NCBI GenBank assembly: GCA_016193045.1
Contig: JACPSW010000062.1
Coordinates: forward strand, 1-39,052
Direction: 5' to 3'
DNA length: 39,052 nt
Source: Candidatus Rokuibacteriota bacterium
GTDB lineage: Bacteria; Methylomirabilota; Methylomirabilia; Rokubacteriales; CSP1-6
Numbering within the stretch: position 1 is the first letter of the stretch; every line of letters begins with the position of its first letter. Below, piece by piece: positions 6,874-14,018 of this stretch. The notes beneath the pieces were generated by a model. It saw nothing but the letters and a program-made list of their open reading frames with translations. It did not search any database and was not told the origin of the DNA. The position numbers were made by a program, and so were the translations under genes.

Positions 6874-8138
6874 GACGATCGCCTCCATTCCGCCTCGAGC
6901 AGCGGCTTGGTCTCTTCGAAGATGTGCGCGAGCCCCTCGATCCGGGCCTCCACCTCCTCGGCCCCCGCGTCCCACATCTCGAGGATGAAGGAGGCCGTGC
7001 GCCCGAGGTAGAGGGGGATCAGGGCCCGCAGCAGGTGGTCGCGGGGAAGAACCCGGGCGTGGTGCGCCAGGGCGAAGCGGTAGACGATCTCCGCCCAGAG
7101 TGCGTCGGCCATGTGGAACGCCTCGCGCGCGCCCTCCGCCAACCCCCCGAGGGCGTCCAGGAGCGGCGCGGGGAGGACCTTCTCCCAGAGCTCGCGCAGG
7201 TCCGTGAGCCCCTGGCGGAAGATGGCGAGCATGCGGTCCACGTTCACCGGCACGGGCTCCACGCCCACGGCGTGGGGAAAGCCGAAAAGGGGCACGCTCT
7301 CCGACCCGCGCCGGCCGAACCAGACGGGCTCGTAGATCTCGGCGAGGTCGAAGCACGAGGCCACCACCTGGGTCATCATGGCGCTGAGGTCGGCCCCCGG
7401 GTCCTTGGCGTCGTGGATCTTGGCGCCGAGATAGACCTGGCAGAGGCGGGACCCCTCCGCGATGGCGGTGGTGGTCATCCAGATGTCGATGCCGAAGCGG
7501 GCGACGTCTGTCTCCCACACGGGCTTGCCGAGGAAGACGCGCGCCAGCTCGCCCGAGAAGCCGAACTCCCCGCCGATCGGCTGGCGGATCTGTTTTCCAT
7601 AGAGCGCGCGGGTGAGGGGGTAGACGACGCCGTTGGTGATGGTCCCGTCGAATTTGTGCCGGTGATAGAGCGGGGCCACGTAGTCGGCATGCCCCTCGAG
7701 GACCGGACGCAGCAGCAGCTCGAACCAGGGCGGGGTGATGGAGCGAAGGTCCGAGTCCACCACGGCGCAGGCCCGGACGTCCAGGCGGTCGGCGATCTGA
7801 AAGATCGCCCGGAACGCGCTCCCCTTGCCCGGGATCCCGTGGTACGGCGTCACGATCCGCGCCACTGGCGTGGCCGGATGGGACACGAGGACGGTGGCCA
7901 AGTCGGGCAGCTCGGCCGTCGCCACGATCTCGCGCGTGCCGTCGGTAGAACCCCCGTCGGAGTTGACGATCACCGCTTTGGCGTCCGGGAAGTACTTGCC
8001 GAGCCCCGCCGCGGCCGCCCGGACCACGTGCCCGACGGTCCGTGCGTTGTTGTAGCTCGGAATCCCCACCAGGAGGTCGGCGCGCCCGATCTCGGCGAGC
8101 TGCCCCTCCACCGCCTCGGGCAGCGGCGCCGCGCTCAC
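6870..8138 (-). CDS. second GpgS-like (GT81-type) glycosyltransferase
   Basis: A 422-residue cytoplasmic GT-A enzyme. Residues 21-31 DLLVGIPSYNN open the nucleotide-sugar fold, VNSDGGSTDGT (58-68) and the PGKGSAF loop follow, VDSD (127-130) is the DxD metal site, and GGEF (189-192) with FGIDIW (215-220) mirrors the GEFA and GDWGLE motifs of glucosyl-3-phosphoglycerate synthases. It is clearly distinct from the GpgS at 10934-12151. I infer that it adds a second sugar, as in mannosylglucosylglycerate pathways of Petrotoga, or modifies another glycerate acceptor; donor and acceptor are unproven. The GTG at 8138 is preferred over the one at 8159 because it gives a GTGA overlap with the phosphatase gene, like other junctions here. 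Confidence 0.78.
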   Translation of the reverse strand: MSAAPLPEAVEGQLAEIGRADLLVGIPSYNNARTVGHVVRAAAAGLGKYFPDAKAVIVNSDGGSTDGTREIVATAELPDLATVLVSHPATPVARIVTPYHGIPGKGSAFRAIFQIADRLDVRACAVVDSDLRSITPPWFELLLRPVLEGHADYVAPLYHRHKFDGTITNGVVYPLTRALYGKQIRQPIGGEFGFSGELARVFLGKPVWETDVARFGIDIWMTTTAIAEGSRLCQVYLGAKIHDAKDPGADLSAMMTQVVASCFDLAEIYEPVWFGRRGSESVPLFGFPHAVGVEPVPVNVDRMLAIFRQGLTDLRELWEKVLPAPLLDALGGLAEGAREAFHMADALWAEIVYRFALAHHARVLPRDHLLRALIPLYLGRTASFILEMWDAGAEEVEARIEGLAHIFEETKPLLEAEWRRSS

Positions 8139-8971
8139 GGGCGTGCCGCCCCCTCCCACTGGCCGCTCAGGATCGCCAGCACGGCCTGGGTCCAGCCGGT
8201 GGGCCCCGGCGCGGGGGCGACCGCCCAGCGGCGGCCCTCGAAGGCCGGGTCCACGAGCGCGGACTCGCGGGGGATGACCACCGGGATGTCCACGCGCTGG
8301 AGCACGGGCACGTCGTTCTCCGCGTCGCCGATCCCCACCGTGACGAGGCGCGGGAATGCCGTGCGGTACAGGCGAGTGAGGAAGTCCACGGCGAGGCCCT
8401 TGCTGTGCCGGCCCGTGAGGTGGTAAAAGCGCCCGCCTCCCACGAGCGCCAGGCCGCGGCTCTGGACCTCGGTCTCCAGGCGCTCGACGTGAGCCGGCGA
8501 GAGGTCGGCGACAAAGGGCTCATCGTACTGGCGGGCCTTGGCCCGCCGGGCCGCGTCGGGATCGAGGCCGGTGAGGGAGATGACCTCCTTGAGGCTCATC
8601 TCGGAGAAGCCGCGGAGCCGGAGCCCGGTGGCCTGCTCCAGCTCCCGGAGGGTTTCGGTCAGGCGCGCGTAGGAAACGCCGAACTCCACGCGCTGGTACG
8701 GTCCGGTGGTGCGGGTGAAGGCGTGGGGAAAGGGGAAGTATCCCATGGGAATCAGGATGGCCCCGCCGTTCTCCACGACGAACGGGTCCGTGAGGCCGAG
8801 GAGGTCGCGGTGGTACTCCACCTCGGCCTGGGTCTTCGAGGAGCAGAGCACCAGCGGAATCCGCTCCTTCCGGAGCAGGTCCAGCGCGGGCCGGGCCGCC
8901 TCGGCCGAATACGTCTCCCGGTCGAGGAGGCACCCGTCGAGGTCCGTGTAGATGACGAACTGCTCCGGCAC
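8135..8971 (-). CDS. glucosyl/mannosyl-3-phosphoglycerate phosphatase (HAD)
   Basis: A 278-residue HAD-superfamily IIB phosphatase of the MpgP/GpgP group. Motif I is YTDLDGCLLD (nucleophile Asp10, Asp12), motif II is LCSSKTQAEVEYHRDLLGL (Ser), VVENGGAILIP is typical of this group, HSKGLAVDFLTRLY carries the motif III Lys and VGIGDAENDVPVLQ is motif IV. These enzymes remove the phosphate from sugar-3-phosphoglycerate, the second step after GpgS, giving glucosylglycerate or mannosylglycerate. The gene begins with GTG six bases after hflC and overlaps the second glycosyltransferase by four. Since a GpgS homologue is in the same operon, glucosyl-3-phosphoglycerate is the likely substrate, but the phosphorylated product of the second transferase is also possible. 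Confidence 0.85.
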   Translation of the reverse strand: MPEQFVIYTDLDGCLLDRETYSAEAARPALDLLRKERIPLVLCSSKTQAEVEYHRDLLGLTDPFVVENGGAILIPMGYFPFPHAFTRTTGPYQRVEFGVSYARLTETLRELEQATGLRLRGFSEMSLKEVISLTGLDPDAARRAKARQYDEPFVADLSPAHVERLETEVQSRGLALVGGGRFYHLTGRHSKGLAVDFLTRLYRTAFPRLVTVGIGDAENDVPVLQRVDIPVVIPRESALVDPAFEGRRWAVAPAPGPTGWTQAVLAILSGQWEGAARP

Positions 8972-8977
8972 GGAATC

Positions 8978-9847
8978 TCACTCCGGTCGCCGGGACTCGC
9001 GCAGGTAGCGGAGCAGGCGCGAGTCGGGCGAGAGGAAGACCGTGCTCTTCTCGCCGAGGAACTTCTCGTACGCCTCCAGGCTCCGGACGAACCCGTAGAA
9101 TTCGGGGTCCTGGCCGAAAGCGGAGCCGTAGAGGCGCGTGGCCTGGGCATCCCCTTCGCCCCGGCGCCGCTGGCTCTCCTCGTAGGCGCGAGCCAGGATG
9201 ATGGTCTTCTCCTTGTCCGTCTCCGCCCGGATCTTGGCGGACTCCTCCGCCCCCTCCGAGCGGTAGCGCTTGGCGATCCGCTCGCGCTCGGCCACCATGC
9301 GAGCGAAGACGCTCGCCTGGACCTCGGTGGGCAGGTCGGCCCGCTTGACGCGGACGTCCACCACGTCGATCCCGAACTGGCGCGCCTTCTCCGCGGTGCG
9401 GGAGGCCACCGCCTCCATCGCCGGCTCCCGGTGGGCGGCGATGAGCTCCGCGAAGTCGCGGGAGGCGATCTCGCGGCGGAGCTCCGAGAAGACGAGGTCG
9501 TCGAGCCGCGCCCGAGCCCCCGCCTCGTCCCGGACGGTCTTGAAGAACTGCAGCGGGTCCGTGATCCGCCAGCGGGTCACGTGGTTGACGAGCATCCGCT
9601 TCTTGTCGAGCGTCAGGTACTCGGCGGGGTCGGCGTCGCTGGAGAGGATCCGCCGCTCGATCTTGGTGATCTGCTGGGCCAACGGGAGCTTCCAGTGGAG
9701 CCCGGGTTCCCGGATCGTCCGCCGATGCTCACCCAGCTGGATGATGAGGGCCTGCTCCCACTCACCGACCGTGAAGAGGGTCTGGCTGAGGACGAGCACC
9801 CCCCCCACGAGCAGGACGAGGCCCGTGCGGGTGAAGAGCCGCCTCAT
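8978..9847 (-). CDS. hflC: HflC, SPFH/prohibitin-family protein
   Basis: A 289-residue protein with one N-terminal membrane helix (about residues 9-25, TGLVLLVGGVLVLSQTLF), then the SPFH/band-7 domain beginning TVGEWEQALIIQLGEH and the HflC hallmark PGLHWKLPLAQQITKIERR. The C-terminal half is a long helical coil (MVAERERIAKRYRSEGAEES) ending with FGQDPEFYGFVRSLEAYEKF, conserved in HflC. In E. coli HflK and HflC form a large membrane cage around FtsH. Here hflC overlaps hflK by the ATGA motif, but no ftsH is seen nearby. Its placement between compatible-solute genes is unusual; a role in membrane organisation or protein quality control during osmotic shock is inference. Confidence 0.92.
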   Translation of the reverse strand: MRRLFTRTGLVLLVGGVLVLSQTLFTVGEWEQALIIQLGEHRRTIREPGLHWKLPLAQQITKIERRILSSDADPAEYLTLDKKRMLVNHVTRWRITDPLQFFKTVRDEAGARARLDDLVFSELRREIASRDFAELIAAHREPAMEAVASRTAEKARQFGIDVVDVRVKRADLPTEVQASVFARMVAERERIAKRYRSEGAEESAKIRAETDKEKTIILARAYEESQRRRGEGDAQATRLYGSAFGQDPEFYGFVRSLEAYEKFLGEKSTVFLSPDSRLLRYLRESRRPE

Positions 9848-10902
9848 TGCCCCCTCCTCGGCTCGCCCGCCACCGGGGGCGCGGGCTGCTGGTGGATGGT
9901 GATGTCCCGGAGTGGCAGGAACGGCACGACCTGGCCACCAGCCTGGCCGTCCAGGACGATCTTCTGGACGCCGGGGAGAACCCGCTCGAGCGTCTCCAGG
10001 TGCAGCCGCTCCCGGGTCACCGCGGGGGCCTTCCGGTACTCGGCGAGCACCGACTCGAATCGCGCCGCGTCCCCGCGGGCCTTCAAAATCCGCTCCTCCC
10101 GGTACGCCTCCGCCGCGCGAATGACCTCCTGCGCCTCGCCCCGGGCCTTGGGGATCAGGTCCTCGCGGTACCCGCGCGCCTGGTTGATCAGCCGCTCGCG
10201 GTCCTCCCGGGCCCGGACGACGTCGTGGAAGGCGTCCTTGACCTGGTCGGGAGCGTCCACGGTCTGGAGCTTCACCTCGGTGACCAGGAGCCCCGACTCG
10301 TAGGCGTCCATAAGCTGCTGGAGGAACTCCCGGGTCTCCTCCTGGACGCGGACGCGCCCCACGGTCAGGACCTCGTCGATCGTCGTGTTACCGACGCGGC
10401 TCCGGAGCGCCACCTCCGTCGCGGCCCGAAGCGTGCCCAGGGGATCCTGAATTCGGAAGAGATAGGGGATCGGGTCCTTGATCCGGTACTGGACGATGAT
10501 CTGGGCGTCGACGATGTTCTCGTCCCCGGTAAGCATCAGGGACTCGCGCGTCACGGGGTGGACGCTCCCAGGGCGCCGCGGGTCGCTGCGGAAGCCCACC
10601 TCGAGGCGCTGGATCCGTTCCACGTTGACGACATCCGCCTGCTGGATGGGCCAGGGGAGCCGGTAGTTCAGCCCCGCGCTCGTCTGCCGGATCACCTTGC
10701 CGAACTGCCGGACGACGCCCTGCTCGCCGGGACCGACGATGAAGAAGCCCGAGGCGAGCCAGAGGAGCGCGACGACGCCCGCGATCACCCACACGAACCT
10801 GCCGGAGATGCCGGGGAGCTGCGGGAGGCGGGAGCGCACGTCCTCCCACCCGCCGCCGGCCGCCCAGGGTCTCCTCTCTTCTCCGTTATCGTCCAATGCC
10901 AT
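9844..10902 (-). CDS. hflK: HflK, SPFH/prohibitin-family protein
   Basis: A 352-residue partner of HflC. A polar head (about 34 residues) precedes one membrane helix (VWVIAGVVALLWLASGFF), then FIVGPGEQGVVRQFGKVI and RLPWPIQQADVVNVERIQ, both standard HflK signatures, LTGDENIVDAQIIVQYRIKD, and a long coiled-coil tail with ARGYREDLIPKARGEAQEV. It ends in an unstructured PPVAGEPRRGQ. The ATG is 8 bases after a GGAGG, 31 nt beyond gpgS, the largest gap in the middle of the operon. A broken copy of the same gene lies at 422-528, so hflK has existed twice here. Confidence 0.92.
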   Translation of the reverse strand: MALDDNGEERRPWAAGGGWEDVRSRLPQLPGISGRFVWVIAGVVALLWLASGFFIVGPGEQGVVRQFGKVIRQTSAGLNYRLPWPIQQADVVNVERIQRLEVGFRSDPRRPGSVHPVTRESLMLTGDENIVDAQIIVQYRIKDPIPYLFRIQDPLGTLRAATEVALRSRVGNTTIDEVLTVGRVRVQEETREFLQQLMDAYESGLLVTEVKLQTVDAPDQVKDAFHDVVRAREDRERLINQARGYREDLIPKARGEAQEVIRAAEAYREERILKARGDAARFESVLAEYRKAPAVTRERLHLETLERVLPGVQKIVLDGQAGGQVVPFLPLRDITIHQQPAPPVAGEPRRGQ

Positions 10903-10933
10903 CCGTCTGCCTCCGTTTCCCGGGGTGCCCGCG

Positions 10934-12151
10934 TCAGGCGGTCGAGCTGTTGTCCTTCTCGACGGCCGCGAGCAACCGGTCGAAGATGTCGGGGATCGCC
11001 GCCACGGCGCGGTTCCAGGTCGGGATGAGCGGCAGCCCCACCGGATCGCTCAGGTACTCGTCCGAAGCCAGGCGCACCGCGCGGGCAAAAGCCTCCACGG
11101 CCTGCCCCTCCTCGTGCTGGTCGAAGATCAGGCTGTTGATGTAGGCGTCGCTCTGGTAGCGCGCCATCACCTCCCGGGCGGTGCGCAGATACGTGACGGG
11201 CAGGCTTTTCAGCAGCCCGTCGGAGATCGGGACGCCTTCCTCGGCCAGCGTGCGGAGGATGGACTTGGTGATGTCGACGGCCATTCGCATGAGTCCCTTC
11301 TTGGGGTCCTCCGCCGAGAGGGCCTGGTGCTTGTGCTCGTAGGCGTCGGAGAGGTCAGCCTGGCAGACCCGCCCGGGGGCGACGTTCCGGTACACCTCGG
11401 CCAGCACGCCGACCTCCAGCCCCCAGTCCCCGGGGATCCGGTTGACGCGCGCCAGGTCGGCGATCATGGCGAACTCCCCGGCCAGCGGATAGCGGAAAGA
11501 GTCCATGAACATCAGGAAGGCCTGCTGTCCCACCATCCGTTGGAGGGCCCGCACGAGCGGCGTCACCAGGAGGCGGGTGGCCCGGCCGTGGAGCCGGTCG
11601 GTCACGCGGCTGTAGTAGCCCTTGCAGAACTCGAACACGAGCTTCGGGTTGGCGACCGGGTACACCAGACGCGCCAGGAGCTCTCGCCGGTAGGAGACGA
11701 TGTCGCAGTCGTGGAGCGCGATGACATCGCACTCCGCTCGCCCGAGGACGTAGCCGTAAGCGAGCCACGCCGAGCGCCCCTTGCCGTCGGGGCCGACGGT
11801 GAGCCCCTTTTCCTCCATCTCGCGGAGAATTCCCTGCACCCGCGACCCGTCGATCCAGATGAGCGTCGTTTTCTGCGGAAGCTGGGCGAAAAACGCCCGG
11901 GCCTGGCCGAACTGCTCCTCGCTGGCTCGCCCCAGGGCGACGACGACCTCCCGGAGGTAACGGACCTGTCTCAGCTCCTCCGCGATCTGCGGCATCGCAG
12001 GGGTCTCGAGCTCCGAGTAGAGGCACGGGAGCACCAACGCCACCGGCCGGATCGCGGCCACCTTCTCCAGCTCGGCCTCCAGGCTCTCCAGATTCGGCGA
12101 GCCGAGCCGGTGCAGGGTCGCGATCGCCCCCGACTGATGGAAATCGCTCAT
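10934..12151 (-). CDS. gpgS: glucosyl-3-phosphoglycerate synthase (GT81)
   Basis: A 405-residue cytoplasmic GT-A glycosyltransferase. Residues 36-44 (PVALVLPCL) open the fold; HDCD (147-150) is the metal-binding DxD; FEFCKGYYSR, GEFA (225-228) and GDWGLE (241-246) are the catalytic signatures of GpgS enzymes such as those of Methanococcoides and Persephonella. GpgS transfers glucose from NDP-glucose to 3-phosphoglycerate, making the precursor of glucosylglycerate, a compatible solute accumulated under salt stress or nitrogen limitation. The ATG at 12151 overlaps the MscS gene stop (ATGA), coupling synthesis of the solute with a channel that can release it. The phosphatase for the next step is encoded three genes downstream. 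Confidence 0.85.
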   Translation of the reverse strand: MSDFHQSGAIATLHRLGSPNLESLEAELEKVAAIRPVALVLPCLYSELETPAMPQIAEELRQVRYLREVVVALGRASEEQFGQARAFFAQLPQKTTLIWIDGSRVQGILREMEEKGLTVGPDGKGRSAWLAYGYVLGRAECDVIALHDCDIVSYRRELLARLVYPVANPKLVFEFCKGYYSRVTDRLHGRATRLLVTPLVRALQRMVGQQAFLMFMDSFRYPLAGEFAMIADLARVNRIPGDWGLEVGVLAEVYRNVAPGRVCQADLSDAYEHKHQALSAEDPKKGLMRMAVDITKSILRTLAEEGVPISDGLLKSLPVTYLRTAREVMARYQSDAYINSLIFDQHEEGQAVEAFARAVRLASDEYLSDPVGLPLIPTWNRAVAAIPDIFDRLLAAVEKDNSSTA

Positions 12152-13224
12152 GACCGGGTCTCCTCTCTTACGGCCCCCATCGGGCCGTTCTGGCTTCGCA
12201 GCTCCACCGTGCGGATCGGGAACGGGATCTCGATCCCTTCGGCCCGGAACCGGCGCAGGATGCGCTTGCGGAGCTCGTGCTGGACGAGGTACTGGTCCAC
12301 GAAGCTGGCCACGCGGCAGATGAGCGTGAAGTTCAGCGAGTAGTCGCCGAACCCGGGGATGAAGCGGACGAAGGGGGCGGGATCGGCCTGAAGCCCCGGC
12401 ACCTCGCCCGCGGCCTTGGTCGCCTCCTCCACCAGGACCTCCTCCACGCGGTCGGGGTCGGCGTCGTAGCTCACCCCCACCGGGATCAGGAGCGACATGC
12501 CGGGCTCGGGGAGGTGGTAGTTGGTGATCGTGCTCCCGGCGAGCTTGGCGTTTGGCACGATCACGAGGTTGTTGGGGAGCAGGCGGATCCGGGTCGACCG
12601 CCAGCCGATGTCCTCCACGAACCCCTCGATCCCGCTCTCGAGCCGGATGAAGTCCCCCACCCGGACCGGCTTGTCGGCCAGGAGGTGGATCCCGGCGAAG
12701 AGGTTCGACAGCGAGTCCTGGAGGGCCAGGGCCACGGCCAGCCCGCCGATGCCCAGCGCCGTGAGGAGCGGGGTGATGGCGACGCCCAGGCCGCCCAGCA
12801 GGATCAGGGCGCCTACCGTGAGGACGGCGCCCTTCACGACCGTTTGCGCGAGCCCCGTCACGCCCACCGCCAGCGTCCGTCGCTCGCCGAACCGCGCGAC
12901 CAGGGCGGCCAGGAGGTTGGCGGCCGTGAGCGTGACGGACGCGACGAGGAGGGCCTGGAGGAGCAGCTCGAGCCGGCCGGCGAGCCGCGGCGGCAGCGTC
13001 GCCGCTTCCATCCCGCCGTAGAGCCCCAGCACGGCGCACCAGAGAAGCGAGGGCAGGCGGAGGGCCCGCTCGAGCAGCCGGGCAGACTCGCTCAGGCGCG
13101 TCCTCACAAGGCGGTCGAGGTGCCTCAGAGCGAGCGCGCGGACCCCGAGGGCTGCCGCCGTCAGGGCCGCCGCCACCAGGGCAGGCATCACCAGCGCGGG
13201 AGTGAGCAGCGCGGCGACCTTCAT
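12148..13224 (-). CDS. MscS-family mechanosensitive channel
   Basis: A 358-residue inner-membrane channel. Four or so N-terminal helices are followed by the pore helix, GVAITPLLTALGIGGLAVAL, then ALQDSLSNLFAGIHLLADKP, the strongly conserved MscS segment, and the beta domain (VRVGDFIRLESGIEGFVEDI, GWRSTRIRLLPNNLVIVPNA). A C-terminal alpha/beta domain follows and the protein ends in a short polar tail. Such channels open when membrane tension rises on osmotic downshock and let solutes out. The gene overlaps the 41-residue ORF upstream and gpgS downstream, both by four bases. That a solute synthase is translated immediately after a release channel supports an osmotic role for the operon. Confidence 0.9.
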   Translation of the reverse strand: MKVAALLTPALVMPALVAAALTAAALGVRALALRHLDRLVRTRLSESARLLERALRLPSLLWCAVLGLYGGMEAATLPPRLAGRLELLLQALLVASVTLTAANLLAALVARFGERRTLAVGVTGLAQTVVKGAVLTVGALILLGGLGVAITPLLTALGIGGLAVALALQDSLSNLFAGIHLLADKPVRVGDFIRLESGIEGFVEDIGWRSTRIRLLPNNLVIVPNAKLAGSTITNYHLPEPGMSLLIPVGVSYDADPDRVEEVLVEEATKAAGEVPGLQADPAPFVRFIPGFGDYSLNFTLICRVASFVDQYLVQHELRKRILRRFRAEGIEIPFPIRTVELRSQNGPMGAVREETRS

Positions 13225-13346
13225 GCGAACACCTCCGAGCCAGTGAGCCGGTCGGGCTCGATTCCCAGCCGCCGGAGGCTCGTGACGACGCGTTCCGGCG
13301 GGCAGGAGGGAAGATACGGGCGCCCGGCCTCTCGCGGGATCATCAT
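13221..13346 (-). CDS. 41-residue mini-protein between regulator and channel
   Basis: A short ORF starting ATGATG and encoding 41 residues, MMIPREAGRPYLPSCPPERV at the start and RLGIEPDRLTGSEVFA at the end. Its first ATG overlaps the stop of the response regulator as ATGA, and its own TGA overlaps the ATG of the MscS gene as ATGA. Such double overlap fills the gap exactly and is what coupled operons show, so I judge it to be translated. It is basic, proline-rich, has one Cys and no membrane segment. I do not recognise the family. It may be a real regulator of the channel or merely a coupling leader. Confidence 0.6.
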   Translation of the reverse strand: MMIPREAGRPYLPSCPPERVVTSLRRLGIEPDRLTGSEVFA

Positions 13347-13768
13347 GCCTGCGTCCTCGGCTCCGGCGTGGAACTCCCCCTCATCTTCCCGGTCACGCTG
13401 CGGATGGCCGCGAGGAGGTCGGTCACGCGAAAGGGTTTCTCGAGGTAGCGCGCCGCGCCTCGCCGGAACGCTTCCTCCGCCACCCGCGGGCCGCCGAACG
13501 CCGTGATCAGGATGACGGGGACGTCGGGCAAACGACGCCGGAAGAAGGATAGCAGATCCAGGCCGTTGAGCCCCGGCATCTCTTTGTCCACGATGGCGAC
13601 GTCCAGCCGCTCGGATTCGGAGACGGCCATGGCCTGCTCACCGGTGGACTCCACCAGCACCCGGAAGCCCTCCCCCATCAGCACGTCGCAGAGAAGGGAC
13701 CGCATCTCCGGATCGTCCTCGACGACCAGCAGGGTCGTCGGTTCGGCCGTTCGGTCTTCGACTCCCAC
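13343..13768 (-). CDS. single-domain response regulator
   Basis: A 141-residue receiver-only (CheY-like) protein. TTLLVVEDDPEMRSLL supplies the acidic pocket, AIVDKEMPGLNGLDLL has the phosphoacceptor Asp at about 61, VILITAFGG carries the switch Thr, and YLEKPFRVTDLL the conserved Lys at about 111. There is no output domain; the C-terminus is a short polar tail ending STPEPRTQA. The GTG at 13768 is preferred because GGAAGGAAGG stands just upstream and the frame before it (from 13885) would run into the sigma54 promoter. It is the first gene of the long operon, so it may feed back on the kinase or another partner of the system. Confidence 0.85.
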   Translation of the reverse strand: MGVEDRTAEPTTLLVVEDDPEMRSLLCDVLMGEGFRVLVESTGEQAMAVSESERLDVAIVDKEMPGLNGLDLLSFFRRRLPDVPVILITAFGGPRVAEEAFRRGAARYLEKPFRVTDLLAAIRSVTGKMRGSSTPEPRTQA

Positions 13769-13793
13769 AGGCCTTCCTTCCGGGCGGATGATC

Positions 13794-13809
13794 AGCAACT
13801 TGCGTACCA
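13794..13809 (-). promoter_or_regulatory. sigma54 promoter of the long operon
   Basis: On the minus strand the sequence reads TGGTACGCAAGTTGCT: -24 element TGGTAC, five-base spacer, -12 element TTGC, one mismatch to the TGGCAC-N5-TTGC consensus. Transcription should start near 13783, about 15 bases before the GTG of the response regulator and just before its ribosome binding site. The fit of promoter, leader and start codon supports it. An NtrC-type activator is encoded in this window. Confidence 0.75.
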
Positions 13810-13906
13810 CACAGGGCCGGGAGATGGGCTCGAGGGAAATGCTTTTGAGGACCGCGAGATTCAGCTGCCCGCGCCGCCCGCGCATGCCAGGCCGGTCGGC
13901 GTCCGG

Positions 13907-13943
13907 GGCGACAAGGTGTCGCCGGCCCCGACAAAGTGTCGCC
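13907..13943. promoter_or_regulatory. tandem dyads, candidate activator (UAS) sites
   Basis: Two near-perfect inverted repeats: GGCGACA-AGG-TGTCGCC (13907-13923) and CCCGACA-AAG-TGTCGCC (13927-13943), centres 20 bp apart (about two helical turns). They lie roughly 132 and 152 bp upstream of the predicted sigma54 start, where enhancer-type sites of NtrC-family activators sit. A matching pair occurs at 16884-16918. Binding is inferred, not shown. Confidence 0.65.
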
Positions 13944-14018
13944 CAGCCCCAGGCCGATGACGCCCTCGCTGAGGGCCGCGAGCGGGCGGCGCCGGAAGCT
14001 CCCGTAGACGTTCAGGGA

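Noticed and set aside
8139..8159. Upstream GTG at 8159 as start of the second glycosyltransferase
   Set aside because: It would add only MGGGGTP, place the G-rich binding site inside the gene and lose the GTGA overlap seen with the GTG at 8138.
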